Source of the DNA: CAYHPY01 sp964358485
Lineage (GTDB): Bacteria; Elusimicrobiota; Elusimicrobia; UBA1565; UBA9628
Direction: 5' to 3'
Assembly: GCA_964358485.1 (NCBI GenBank)
Contig: CAYHPY010000029.1
Coordinates: 1 to 41,752 of the forward strand
Length of the DNA: 41,752 bases
Positions 16,133 to 23,038 of this stretch are shown here, piece by piece. The translations under genes and the position numbers were made by a program. Below the pieces are notes generated by a model. It was not told the DNA's origin. It saw nothing but the letters and a program-made list of their open reading frames with translations, and did not search any database. Every line of letters begins with the position of its first letter. Position 1 is the stretch's first letter.

Positions 16133-16801
16133 TTAAAGGTCCAGACCGATGGCGGCCGTCAAGGTGACGGTCTGTCCGACGATGGAGCTCAGGCTGGTCC
16201 GAAACTCCCGGGGCTCGGGCAGCATGAGCCAGCGGGCCGCCACGGTCCAGACCAAGGATTCAAATCCCCGCCCGGTCACCTCGATTCCCAACAGGCCCGC
16301 GCCCTTGTAGCCGAAGCCCCGGTGGGGTTTGAAGTCCGCGCCGGTGTGCGAGGGCGAGGCCGCCGTGCCGGTGTGATAGTGCGTGGCGTCCCAGTAATGG
16401 AGCCCGATTCCGGCCAGAAGCACGGGGGTGATGTTTTTTTTCGGGGACAGGATGTAGCGGATCGTGGGAATGAGGGTTAGGTCCTTGCGAACCAGATCCC
16501 GGGGCTCCGGGGAGAGAAACACCTGCGTGTTCTTGTTGAAGGCGAAGTAGTCGATCTCCAGTCCCCCGCCCCAATGCGGACTGCGCTGGAAGTTGATGCT
16601 GACCCCCGCGTTGAGCCCCGCCAGGCCGCCCAAGCCCCCGACCGGCCAGGCGTTTCCGGCGCGCGCTTGGGTGTAGTTGTACTCGGAGAAGCCCTCCGGG
16701 ACCACCTGATTCGGGTTGGCTTGGGCCCGGGCCGCGGCGGGAAACAGAAGGCCGAGAGCCGCGGCGGCCAGCGCGACGAGCGAAACTCTGAAAGGGTTCA
16801 C
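16133..16801 (-). CDS. Predicted outer-membrane beta-barrel protein
   Basis: 222 aa with a signal peptide (about 1-26, ending AAARAQA). The rest alternates short amphipathic strands rich in Gly and aromatics (GGGLEIDYFAF, DLTLIPTIRYIL, TPVLLAGIGLHYWD, GLLGIEVTGRGF, LVWTVAARWLML), ending in a strand AAIGLDL, as in small OmpA/OmpW-like eight-stranded barrels. I cannot name a subfamily. Start is GTG 16801 (VNPFRVSL), 6 bases after a perfect-looking promoter, so its mRNA is probably leaderless. It is convergent with the caspase gene. Confidence 0.7.
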   Translation of the reverse strand: MNPFRVSLVALAAAALGLLFPAAARAQANPNQVVPEGFSEYNYTQARAGNAWPVGGLGGLAGLNAGVSINFQRSPHWGGGLEIDYFAFNKNTQVFLSPEPRDLVRKDLTLIPTIRYILSPKKNITPVLLAGIGLHYWDATHYHTGTAASPSHTGADFKPHRGFGYKGAGLLGIEVTGRGFESLVWTVAARWLMLPEPREFRTSLSSIVGQTVTLTAAIGLDL

Positions 16802-16807
16802 AGCGGT

Positions 16808-16836
16808 AGTTTAGCTTCGACGAGAGATGTTGTCAA
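16808..16836 (-). promoter_or_regulatory. Promoter of the beta-barrel gene (leaderless)
   Basis: On the minus strand: consensus TTGACA (16836-16831), 17 bases, TAAACT (16813-16808), then 6 bases to GTG 16801. The -35 box contains the stop codon of the upstream glycosyltransferase fusion gene (16833-16835). One of the two best promoters in the window. Confidence 0.8.
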
Positions 16837-18287
16837 TTGAACTTGAGTTTGCGCATCGCCACCCAGCACATGCGCGCCAAAAGCAGGCCGTGGCGAAAGC
16901 GGGAGATCTTGGTCTCTCCGTAAGTCCGGCTCCGGTAGCGCACCGGCATCTCCACGATCTCCAGGCCCAGGCGCGCCGCGCCGAAAAGCAGGTCGAAGTC
17001 GCCGAAGGGATCGAAATCCCCGAAATAGGTGCGTTCGGCCACGATCCTCTCATAGTGGATCTTGGAGAGGGCCTTGGTCCCGCAGAGCGTGTCTCGGATG
17101 CGGCGGTCCAGGAGCCAGGAAAGAAGCATCCCGAAAAGATTGTTGGCGATGTTGTTGAGATAGCGCATCGCTTCGTCTTCCATCGGGTAATTGAGGCGCG
17201 AGCCGTTGATGAGCTCCCCGCGCCCTTCGGCCAGGGCGGTGTAGAATTTGGGCAGGTCCTCGGGCGCCACCGAGAGGTCGGAGTCCAGGATGATCAGCAG
17301 GTCCCCCGTGGCCGCGGCGAACCCCTTGCGCATGGCGTCGCCCTTCCCGAGGCGACCTCCTTGCTCGATCACCTTGTAGCTGAATCCCTCCCTAACTTGG
17401 GAGGTCGCCTCCCTTAATTTCTCCAGAGTTCCGTCGTCACTTCCTCCGTCTATGAAAACCACTTCCGTTTTCCGTCCAAGGCGGGGAACCCGTTTCATCA
17501 AAGGTTCGATGTTCCCCGCCTCGTTTAAGGTCGGCACCACGACCGATACCGTCGGCTCCTCGGCCGGCGCCGGGGCGGGTCCGCGCGGCTCGGGGCGGGC
17601 CACCAGATACTCCACCAGGCAGAGCCGTCTTATGAAGGGAAGCCGCGCCAAAATCCGGTTGGCCAGCCAGGAAAGCCCCGGAATCCAGACCGGAAGGAGC
17701 AGGGCATAGCCGCGCTGGATGACGCGCAGGTCGCTTAAGCGCAGAAGGTTCTCGATGTCGCCCAGGGACAGCCGGTGCTGGAGCGGCTGGTGGGCCTTGA
17801 GTCCCAAGGTTTCGGCCAGGCGCAGAACCGGCTCCCAAAGATAGTTGTAATAAGTGATGACCAGGCGCGTGCGCGGGTGGCACAGGCGGCGCAGGTTGCG
17901 GAAGGCCGTCCAGACGTCGGCCAAGGTGCCGATGGTGTCGCTTAAGACCACGAAGTCGAAGGTTTCGGAGGTCTTGAGGTCTTCCAGGTCGTCGGTCTCA
18001 AAGCGCAGGTCCGGATGCTTCTTGCGGGCGTGCTCGACCATCTTTTCGGAGAAGTCGAACCCCAGCCCGCGGCCGGGTTTTAAGGCCGCCAATAAATCTC
18101 CGGTGGCGCAGCCGGGCTCGACCACCGAGGCCCCGGCCGGGACCAGACCCGAAATCAGGCGGGCGATCTCGCCGTGGTAGTAGCCGGCCTTGGCCTTCCA
18201 GAGGTCGCGCTCGGCGGCGTGGGCGTCATGATAGGTCTTCAGCCGCCGCCGAAGGTCCTCGAGATATTCGTCGGTGGGGGCGTTCAC
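16833..18287 (-). CDS. Methyltransferase-glycosyltransferase (GT2) fusion
   Basis: 484-aa fusion. Residues 1-235 are a class I SAM methyltransferase: VVEPGCATGDLLAAL (about 55-69), an acidic FETDDLEDL, and DFVVLSDTIGTL. Residues 245-480 are a GT-A family 2 glycosyltransferase of the polyprenyl-phosphate-sugar (DPM1-like) type: VSVVVPTLNEAGNIEPL, the EVVFIDGGSDDGT block, the metal-binding DSD (about 331-333, in ILDSDLSVAPEDLP), and RDTLCGTKA. A short Pro/Ala linker joins them. The end (LLLARMCWVAMRKLKFN) has a weakly hydrophobic helix. Start is GTG 18287, overlapping the epimerase stop (GTGA); the open frame continues far upstream but that part is antisense-like shadow sequence. Likely role: make a lipid-linked or surface glycan sugar and a methylated partner step. 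Confidence 0.85.
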   Translation of the reverse strand: MNAPTDEYLEDLRRRLKTYHDAHAAERDLWKAKAGYYHGEIARLISGLVPAGASVVEPGCATGDLLAALKPGRGLGFDFSEKMVEHARKKHPDLRFETDDLEDLKTSETFDFVVLSDTIGTLADVWTAFRNLRRLCHPRTRLVITYYNYLWEPVLRLAETLGLKAHQPLQHRLSLGDIENLLRLSDLRVIQRGYALLLPVWIPGLSWLANRILARLPFIRRLCLVEYLVARPEPRGPAPAPAEEPTVSVVVPTLNEAGNIEPLMKRVPRLGRKTEVVFIDGGSDDGTLEKLREATSQVREGFSYKVIEQGGRLGKGDAMRKGFAAATGDLLIILDSDLSVAPEDLPKFYTALAEGRGELINGSRLNYPMEDEAMRYLNNIANNLFGMLLSWLLDRRIRDTLCGTKALSKIHYERIVAERTYFGDFDPFGDFDLLFGAARLGLEIVEMPVRYRSRTYGETKISRFRHGLLLARMCWVAMRKLKFN

Positions 18288-19222
18288 CGGGCGGTCTTTT
18301 TGTACCACTCGATGGTCCGTTTGAGGCCTTCCTCCAGGCCCACCTCGGCTTTGAAGCCGAATTCTTTCTCGGCCAGCGAGGTGTCCAGGCGTCGGCGCGG
18401 CTGGCCGTCGGGGCGGGAGGCGTCCCAGCGGATTTTTCCGGTGTAGCCCGAGAGGCGCGCGATCGTCTCGGCCAAATCCTTGATGGTGATCTCGAAGCCC
18501 GCCCCCAGGTTGACCGGCGCGGGCTTGTCGTATTTCTCCGCGGCCAGCAGCACCCCGCGCGCGGCGTCCTCCACGAATAGAAATTCCCGCGTGGCCTTGC
18601 CGGTGCCCCAGCATTCGATCGAATCCTTTTTTTGCGCCGTCGAGTCCACGCACTTTCGGATCAGGGCCGGAATGACATGCGAGGTCTCCGGATCGAAGTG
18701 ATCCCCCGGGCCGTAGAGATTGATCGGCATGAGAAAAGCCGTGTTGAAGCCGTACTGCTGGCGGTAGGACTGGGCCTGGACCAAAAGGGCTTTCTTGGCG
18801 ATGCCGTAGGGCGCGTTGGTCTCCTCGGGATAGCCGTTCCAGAGGTCCTTTTCCTGGAAGGGAATGGGCGTGAATTTCGGATAGGAGCAGACCGTGCCCA
18901 ATTGGACGAACTTGCGCACGTTGGCGCGGCGGGAGGCCTCGATGAGCTGGGCGCCCATGATCAGGTTGTCGTAGAAAAATCGTCCCGGCTGGGCGCGGTT
19001 GGCGCCGATGCCGCCGCACAGCGCCGCCAAATTGATGACCATGGTGGGCTTCTCCTTTTTAAGGAGAGCCTCGATGGCCTCCATCCGGCGCAGGTCGCAA
19101 TCTTTGCTGCGGGGAATGCAGATGGATTTAGGCTTGAGTTTCTTGAGCTTTTCGACCAAATGGGCCCCGAAGAAGCCGCCGCCTCCCGGCACCAAGACCC
19201 GTTGCTCTTTCCAGAATCCCAT
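18284..19222 (-). CDS. NAD-dependent epimerase/reductase, GDP-L-fucose synthase-like
   Basis: 312-aa extended SDR enzyme. The NAD(P)-binding motif GGGGFFGAHL is at residues 13-22. LAALCGGIGANRAQP and GTVCSYPK are close to the GDP-L-fucose synthase (Fcl/WcaG) signatures. The catalytic YxxxK is Y139/K143 (APYGIAKKA), followed by NLYGPGDHFDPE and HVIPALIRK, again Fcl-like. Fcl makes GDP-L-fucose from a 4-keto-6-deoxymannose nucleotide. No GDP-mannose dehydratase gene is in the window, so the exact substrate is uncertain. ATG 19222 follows a TACAAT box (19240-19235) by 12 bases, giving at most a very short leader. Coupled to the downstream methyltransferase-GT fusion, so both likely serve surface polysaccharide synthesis. 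Confidence 0.85.
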   Translation of the reverse strand: MGFWKEQRVLVPGGGGFFGAHLVEKLKKLKPKSICIPRSKDCDLRRMEAIEALLKKEKPTMVINLAALCGGIGANRAQPGRFFYDNLIMGAQLIEASRRANVRKFVQLGTVCSYPKFTPIPFQEKDLWNGYPEETNAPYGIAKKALLVQAQSYRQQYGFNTAFLMPINLYGPGDHFDPETSHVIPALIRKCVDSTAQKKDSIECWGTGKATREFLFVEDAARGVLLAAEKYDKPAPVNLGAGFEITIKDLAETIARLSGYTGKIRWDASRPDGQPRRRLDTSLAEKEFGFKAEVGLEEGLKRTIEWYKKTAR

Positions 19223-19280
19223 GATTTCGGGGCAATTGTATCAACTAAAGGGGCGGGGGGCCAATCCGCAAACCTTAAGG

Positions 19281-19289
19281 TGGTACAAT
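19281..19289 (+). promoter_or_regulatory. Extended -10 of the aldo/keto reductase gene (leaderless)
   Basis: TGG-TACAAT (TG at 19281-19282, box 19284-19289) lies 6 bases before GTG 19296. There is no good -35, as is usual with extended -10 promoters. Confidence 0.5.
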
Positions 19290-19295
19290 CTCGAA

Positions 19296-20096
19296 GTGGA
19301 CGAGCTTCCCCCCATTATTTACGGCACCGCCTGGAAGGCGGACGCTACCGCCGATTTGGTCCGCGCCGCTCTGGCCGCCGGCTACCGGGCCTTCGACACC
19401 GCTAATCAGAAGAAGCATTACCGGGAGGACTTCGCCGGGGAGGCCCTGAAGGCCCACCCCCGCCCGGAGTTGTTCCTCCAGAGCAAATACACCTTTCAGA
19501 ACGGCCAGGACCATCGCCTGCCCTACGACCCGGTGGCCCCCCCCGCCGAGCAGACGCGCGCCTCCTTTGAAAGCTCCCTGCGGCATTTCGGGACCGACTA
19601 CCTGGACTGCTACCTTCTGCACGGACCCAGCTCCTCCCAGGGCCTGACCGGGGCCGATTGGGAGGTCTGGCGGACGCTGGAAGCCCTCCATGGCTCCGGC
19701 AAGGCCCGCCGGATCGGGGTCAGCAATATCGGCGTCCACCACCTGTTGGAACTCTGCGCGGGGGCCAAGGTCAGGCCGCATGTCGTCCAAAACCGTTGCT
19801 ACGCGGTCCGCGGCTGGGACAAAGCCGTCCGGGAGCGGTGCTTCGCCTTGGGGATCGCCTACGAGGGCTTCTCCTTGCTGACGGCCAACCCCCAGGTCAT
19901 CTCTTCCCCGCCGGTGCGCGCCGCCGCCCGGCGGCTGGAGGCGACGCCGGAGCAGATCGTCTTTCGTTTCGTCAAGGCGGTCGGCATCCTTCCCCTGACC
20001 GGCACGACCGATCCGGTCCACATGAAGCAGGACTTGGAGGCGGGGGTCCTGGCCTTGTCCCCCGCCGAGATCGCCGCCATCGGCTCCGTGCGATAA
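19296..20096 (+). CDS. Aldo/keto reductase
   Basis: 266-aa NAD(P)H-dependent oxidoreductase of the AKR family. The catalytic tetrad is complete: D34 (RAFDTANQ), Y42 (HYREDF), K64 (FLQSKYTF), H109 (CYLLHGPSS). The C-terminal half has RRIGVSNIGVHHL and the nucleotide-binding tail GILPLTGTTDP. It is slightly shorter than typical AKRs (about 280-320 aa). I assign GTG 19296; the open frame continues upstream into the opposite-strand epimerase but that part lacks AKR features. The substrate cannot be inferred. It is divergent from the surface-sugar pair and may be unrelated to it. Confidence 0.85.
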   Translation: MDELPPIIYGTAWKADATADLVRAALAAGYRAFDTANQKKHYREDFAGEALKAHPRPELFLQSKYTFQNGQDHRLPYDPVAPPAEQTRASFESSLRHFGTDYLDCYLLHGPSSSQGLTGADWEVWRTLEALHGSGKARRIGVSNIGVHHLLELCAGAKVRPHVVQNRCYAVRGWDKAVRERCFALGIAYEGFSLLTANPQVISSPPVRAAARRLEATPEQIVFRFVKAVGILPLTGTTDPVHMKQDLEAGVLALSPAEIAAIGSVR

Positions 20097-20135
20097 CGAC
20101 CGGCGCGTGTCAAGGTGGCGAAATCGGCGGATGAC

Positions 20136-20144
20136 TGTTATACT
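20136..20144 (+). promoter_or_regulatory. Extended -10 of the small-protein/nucleotidyltransferase pair (leaderless)
   Basis: TGT-TATACT (TG at 20136-20137, box 20139-20144) ends 6 bases before ATG 20151. Confidence 0.6.
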
Positions 20145-20150
20145 TGAAGC

Positions 20151-20360
20151 ATGGAGCGCATCAAGATGGTCGTGAAAATCATACCGGCGGGCCAATGGCC
20201 CGATTCCGCGACCGATGGCGTGCTCTATTGGGTCACGCGTTCCCCGGAGGAGCGCATTGAAGCAGGCAGGGAATTAGTCCGAAGCACCTACCTCCACCTG
20301 CACAGACGGCCTTTGCCCCCCATGGTCAAAGTCGCCCGGATTTTCAAGCCCGAATCGTAA
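20151..20360 (+). CDS. Small conserved-type protein paired with a nucleotidyltransferase
   Basis: 69 aa. A central TRSPEERIEAGRELVRSTYLH segment (a short amphipathic helix) is followed by a basic MVKVARIFKPES tail. The pattern SPEER(I/L)EA...LR plus a basic tail is one I associate with small proteins encoded just upstream of AbiEii/MNT-like nucleotidyltransferases, so I read it as the small partner of the next gene, possibly antitoxin-like. The TAA stop and the ATG of the next gene share one base (TAATG), so translation is coupled. It probably has no leader. Function unproven. Confidence 0.7.
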   Translation: MERIKMVVKIIPAGQWPDSATDGVLYWVTRSPEERIEAGRELVRSTYLHLHRRPLPPMVKVARIFKPES

Positions 20361-20848
20361 TGGCCGACACCTCCGGCGAACCGACCGGATTCGACGACTT
20401 CGACCGCGTCGTTTCCTCGCTCAACAAGAACGGAGCCGATTACCTGATCATTGGCGGTTACGCCGTCATCTTTTACGGGCATGTCCGCAACACAAAGGAT
20501 CTGGACATTTTAATCCGCGGCACTCCGGAAAACGCGCGGAAGGCGGTGGCCGCCCTTGAAGAAGCCGGGTTCGCCTGCCCGGAACTCACCCCCGAGTTGT
20601 TCACGACGGGCCAGGGCATCACCTTCGGGGAGCCCCCGATGCGCATCGATGTTCTCTCCCGCATCGCCGGAGTCTCATTCGATGACGCCTGGTCTCGCAG
20701 GCAGGAGAGCCGTTTCGGCGCGTTTAAGGCGAGCTTCATCGGCCTGGACGACCTGATCACGAACAAGCAGGCCGCCGGCCGGAGTTCCGACCTTGTGGAT
20801 GTGGAGAGGCTCAAGTTGGCCCGGGAGAGAACCCCTCCGGCGCAATAG
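20360..20848 (+). CDS. Nucleotidyltransferase-fold protein (MNT/AbiEii-like)
   Basis: 162-aa protein with the nucleotidyltransferase core: DYLIIGGYAVIFYGHVRNTKDLDILI (about 30-55), in which GG plus DxD (KDLDI) are the usual nucleotide and metal residues, and a later IDVLSRIAGV that would supply the third acidic position. C-terminal LDDLITNKQAAGRSSDLVDVERL resembles the ending of AbiEii/DUF6036-type proteins. Homologs often act as the toxin or antitoxin in two-gene modules that nucleotidylate a target, but many have no tested role. Coupled to the 69-aa gene. No other defence genes are adjacent, so a solitary toxin-antitoxin-like locus is the simplest reading. Confidence 0.8.
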   Translation: MADTSGEPTGFDDFDRVVSSLNKNGADYLIIGGYAVIFYGHVRNTKDLDILIRGTPENARKAVAALEEAGFACPELTPELFTTGQGITFGEPPMRIDVLSRIAGVSFDDAWSRRQESRFGAFKASFIGLDDLITNKQAAGRSSDLVDVERLKLARERTPPAQ

Positions 20849-20868
20849 CGGTCGGCATCCTCCCCGGG

Positions 20869-22908
20869 TCAATCCTCCACCGCGGCCTGCCGGAGCAGGG
20901 CCCGCAGGTCCGGATCCCAGGGAAACAGCTCCGCCGCCTTTTGGGCCCACGGCCGGGCCTCTTTTTTTCGGCCCTCGGCCAACCGCGAGGCCGCCGCCAG
21001 GCCCAGCAGGAGCCGGTCGTTGCGGAAATCCGGGTGCCGGAGGAGTTGTTCCTCGCGTTCGGTGAAGAGCCCGTAGCGTTTGGAGGCCGCCAGGTAGAGG
21101 ACGAACTCGTAGCGCAGTCCGGGGTTATCGCCCTTGCGCAGAAAGCGCGCGAAGAAGACGTTCGGGCCGTCCGCTCCGCGGCCGAGCAAGGTCAGCGCCT
21201 CGGCTCTCAGCCGGAGCAGTTCGGGTTTCCCGGGATGGCGGGCCTCCATTTGGTCCAGCCGCCGCAGGGCCCCCGCGCCGTCCTTCTTCCCGTATAGGAG
21301 TTCCAGGACCGCGTCGACTTCCAGAAGATAGCCACCGTCGTGGACTTGTTCCTTGGCGGGCAAGGGCCGGACTCCCAGGCGGCCGCCGCGATAATCCCAC
21401 CAGGTGACCGCGTTTTGCAGAAGATCCCGGCCGATGACGCCGTCGGGCCAGCTCTCGCTTTCGGCGGGAAGGTCCGCCCGAAGCCGCTCCGCGCTCAAGG
21501 GGCCCAGTTCCACGGAAACGGGAAAGGCGGGGGCCCCCGGCGGGGCGGAGTGCAGGCCCCGGACTTCGTGCGGGCTCGGGGGCGCCGGGATGGGGGAAAT
21601 TCCCGCCGACTTTGCGAAGGCGCGCGAGAGCGCGGTCCGCGCCGAGCCGGTGTCCAGCAGGAAAACCCCTTTGCGTCCTCCCGCGCGCGCCTGGGCGTGG
21701 GGCTGGCCGTCGTCCAAGTCCAAGGTCAACCAGTCGAAGCCCGCTTTCTCAGGGGCCGAGCCCGGGGGATGCAAGGTCAGGCGCCCGGCGGAAGGGTCGA
21801 TCTCGATGGAGAAGCGCTCCAAGAGGTCCCGGCCCAGAATTCCCAGCACGCGGCGGTGTCCCAGGCGCGTGAGGCCGGCCAGGGTCCGCGCGGGCAAGGT
21901 GTGGACCCAGAGATTGGTAAGAGTGGCTGAGCCCAGGCGCAGTTCCGGCAGCAGCGTGAGGGGGCCTTGCGCGCCGTCGAAGCCGCTTCCGTGCAGGGAG
22001 AGCCCCGCGGCGCACCGGGGCCCGGCGGGCGCCAATTCCTCGGCGATGATGATCCCCGAGGCGCCGCTGTCGACCAGAAAATACCCGTCCGTGCCCTCGG
22101 CGGTGATCCGCCCCGGCAAAAACCAACCGTGGGATTCTCCGGTCAGCGGCACGGAAACGGGCCCGGCCTCCACCGTCGTCCCCTTCGGGGCGGAAGGCTC
22201 GAAGATTCCGGCGGGCAGAGGGCGGTCCACCGCCAAGGTCGAGACCGAATAGACCTCGGTGTGGGTTCCGTAGGTGATCGTGTAATAGTGGGGCAGGCGC
22301 AGGCCGTCGGCCTCCCGGAAATCGGAGTACTCCGCCAGCACGGGGCCGTCCTCATCCTCGAAAGATAGTCGGGAAGGATAGCCCCCGCGAACTCTCAACT
22401 CGAACGGCCGGACCCCGCGTTTTCGCATCCGAAAGCGAAGCTCTCCGTTGCCCCGGGACACGCTCCGGGCCGCTCCCGGGTTGGAGGCCAGCCACCGGGC
22501 CAACTCCAGGGGCTCCACCGGCGGGCTTTCCAACGCCGGAAGCCGCCGGAGCGAATCGGCCGGACGACGGGCCCGGCGCACCAGGGCGTCGTACCAGCGG
22601 GTCCAGGGCCAAGCGGATTGCACCTCGGTCAGGGTCGCGCCGCAATCCAAGGTGGTGTCGGTGCGCACCGCCGCGGGCGTCCATTGAGTGACGTAACCGC
22701 CCGCCGCCTCCCCGACCGTGGCCCGCCCCATTTCCACCAGGGAGCGGACGGATTTCAGCCGCCCCCGGCCGCCCAGGGCGTCGACGACTTCTTTAAGCGC
22801 GGCGTGGGGCCCCGGGGATATTTCGGCGGCGGACCCGGGGAGGGAGGCGGCCAACAGCAGACCAAGGCCTAAAAAGAACCGCGCGGAATTTTTAAAGGGA
22901 AGCTTCAA
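20869..22908 (-). CDS. Secreted protein with two retropepsin-like aspartyl protease domains and a TPR-like tail
   Basis: 679 aa with a signal peptide (about 10-28, LGLGLLLAASLPGSAA). Residues 30-245 are a lipoprotein-like beta region of unknown role. The first aspartyl protease domain has YFLVDSGASGIII (D280) with GILGRDLLERF downstream. The second has VFLLDTGSARTAL (D419) with GVIGRDLL. Each motif set (D-[ST]-G plus GI(L/I)GRDLL) is typical of single-chain retropepsin-like (Asp_protease_2/gag-asp) domains, and retropepsins act as dimers, so two in one chain could form one active site. From about 520 the rest is helical with TPR-like spacing. Start is TTG 22908, 7 bases after CATACT; no ATG fits before the signal. 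Divergent from the VIT-VWA gene. Confidence 0.8.
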   Translation of the reverse strand: MKLPFKNSARFFLGLGLLLAASLPGSAAEISPGPHAALKEVVDALGGRGRLKSVRSLVEMGRATVGEAAGGYVTQWTPAAVRTDTTLDCGATLTEVQSAWPWTRWYDALVRRARRPADSLRRLPALESPPVEPLELARWLASNPGAARSVSRGNGELRFRMRKRGVRPFELRVRGGYPSRLSFEDEDGPVLAEYSDFREADGLRLPHYYTITYGTHTEVYSVSTLAVDRPLPAGIFEPSAPKGTTVEAGPVSVPLTGESHGWFLPGRITAEGTDGYFLVDSGASGIIIAEELAPAGPRCAAGLSLHGSGFDGAQGPLTLLPELRLGSATLTNLWVHTLPARTLAGLTRLGHRRVLGILGRDLLERFSIEIDPSAGRLTLHPPGSAPEKAGFDWLTLDLDDGQPHAQARAGGRKGVFLLDTGSARTALSRAFAKSAGISPIPAPPSPHEVRGLHSAPPGAPAFPVSVELGPLSAERLRADLPAESESWPDGVIGRDLLQNAVTWWDYRGGRLGVRPLPAKEQVHDGGYLLEVDAVLELLYGKKDGAGALRRLDQMEARHPGKPELLRLRAEALTLLGRGADGPNVFFARFLRKGDNPGLRYEFVLYLAASKRYGLFTEREEQLLRHPDFRNDRLLLGLAAASRLAEGRKKEARPWAQKAAELFPWDPDLRALLRQAAVED

Positions 22909-22915
22909 CCCGTTA

Positions 22916-22944
22916 AGTATGCGTGGCCGGGGCGGTTTTGTCCA
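22916..22944 (-). promoter_or_regulatory. Promoter of the double aspartyl protease gene (leaderless)
   Basis: On the minus strand: TGGACA (22944-22939), 17 bases, CATACT (22921-22916), then 7 bases to TTG 22908. Confidence 0.6.
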
Positions 22945-23002
22945 GGGCGGAACTTTTTTTCAATAGCGGGGTCATTGAATGGTGCAACCCAGGCCGGCCC
23001 GT

Positions 23003-23011
23003 TGTTATACT
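23003..23011 (+). promoter_or_regulatory. Extended -10 of the VIT-VWA gene
   Basis: TGT-TATACT (23003-23011). Unlike its neighbours this one leaves a leader of about 20 bases, which carries an AGGGAGGA Shine-Dalgarno (23025-23032) before ATG 23039. Confidence 0.6.
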
Positions 23012-23038
23012 CTGGGGAAGTTCCAGGGAGGATCGATC

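Noticed and set aside
16122..16133. Short hairpin AGGCC/GGCCT between the caspase and barrel genes as a terminator
   Set aside because: Stem of 5 bp with a 2-base loop and no T-tract; too weak to claim.
16833..19019. Long minus-strand frame that would make a 728-aa protein
   Set aside because: The first 244 codons are another frame of the epimerase gene with no protein-like pattern; the start at GTG 18287 overlaps the epimerase stop, which fits the operon style.
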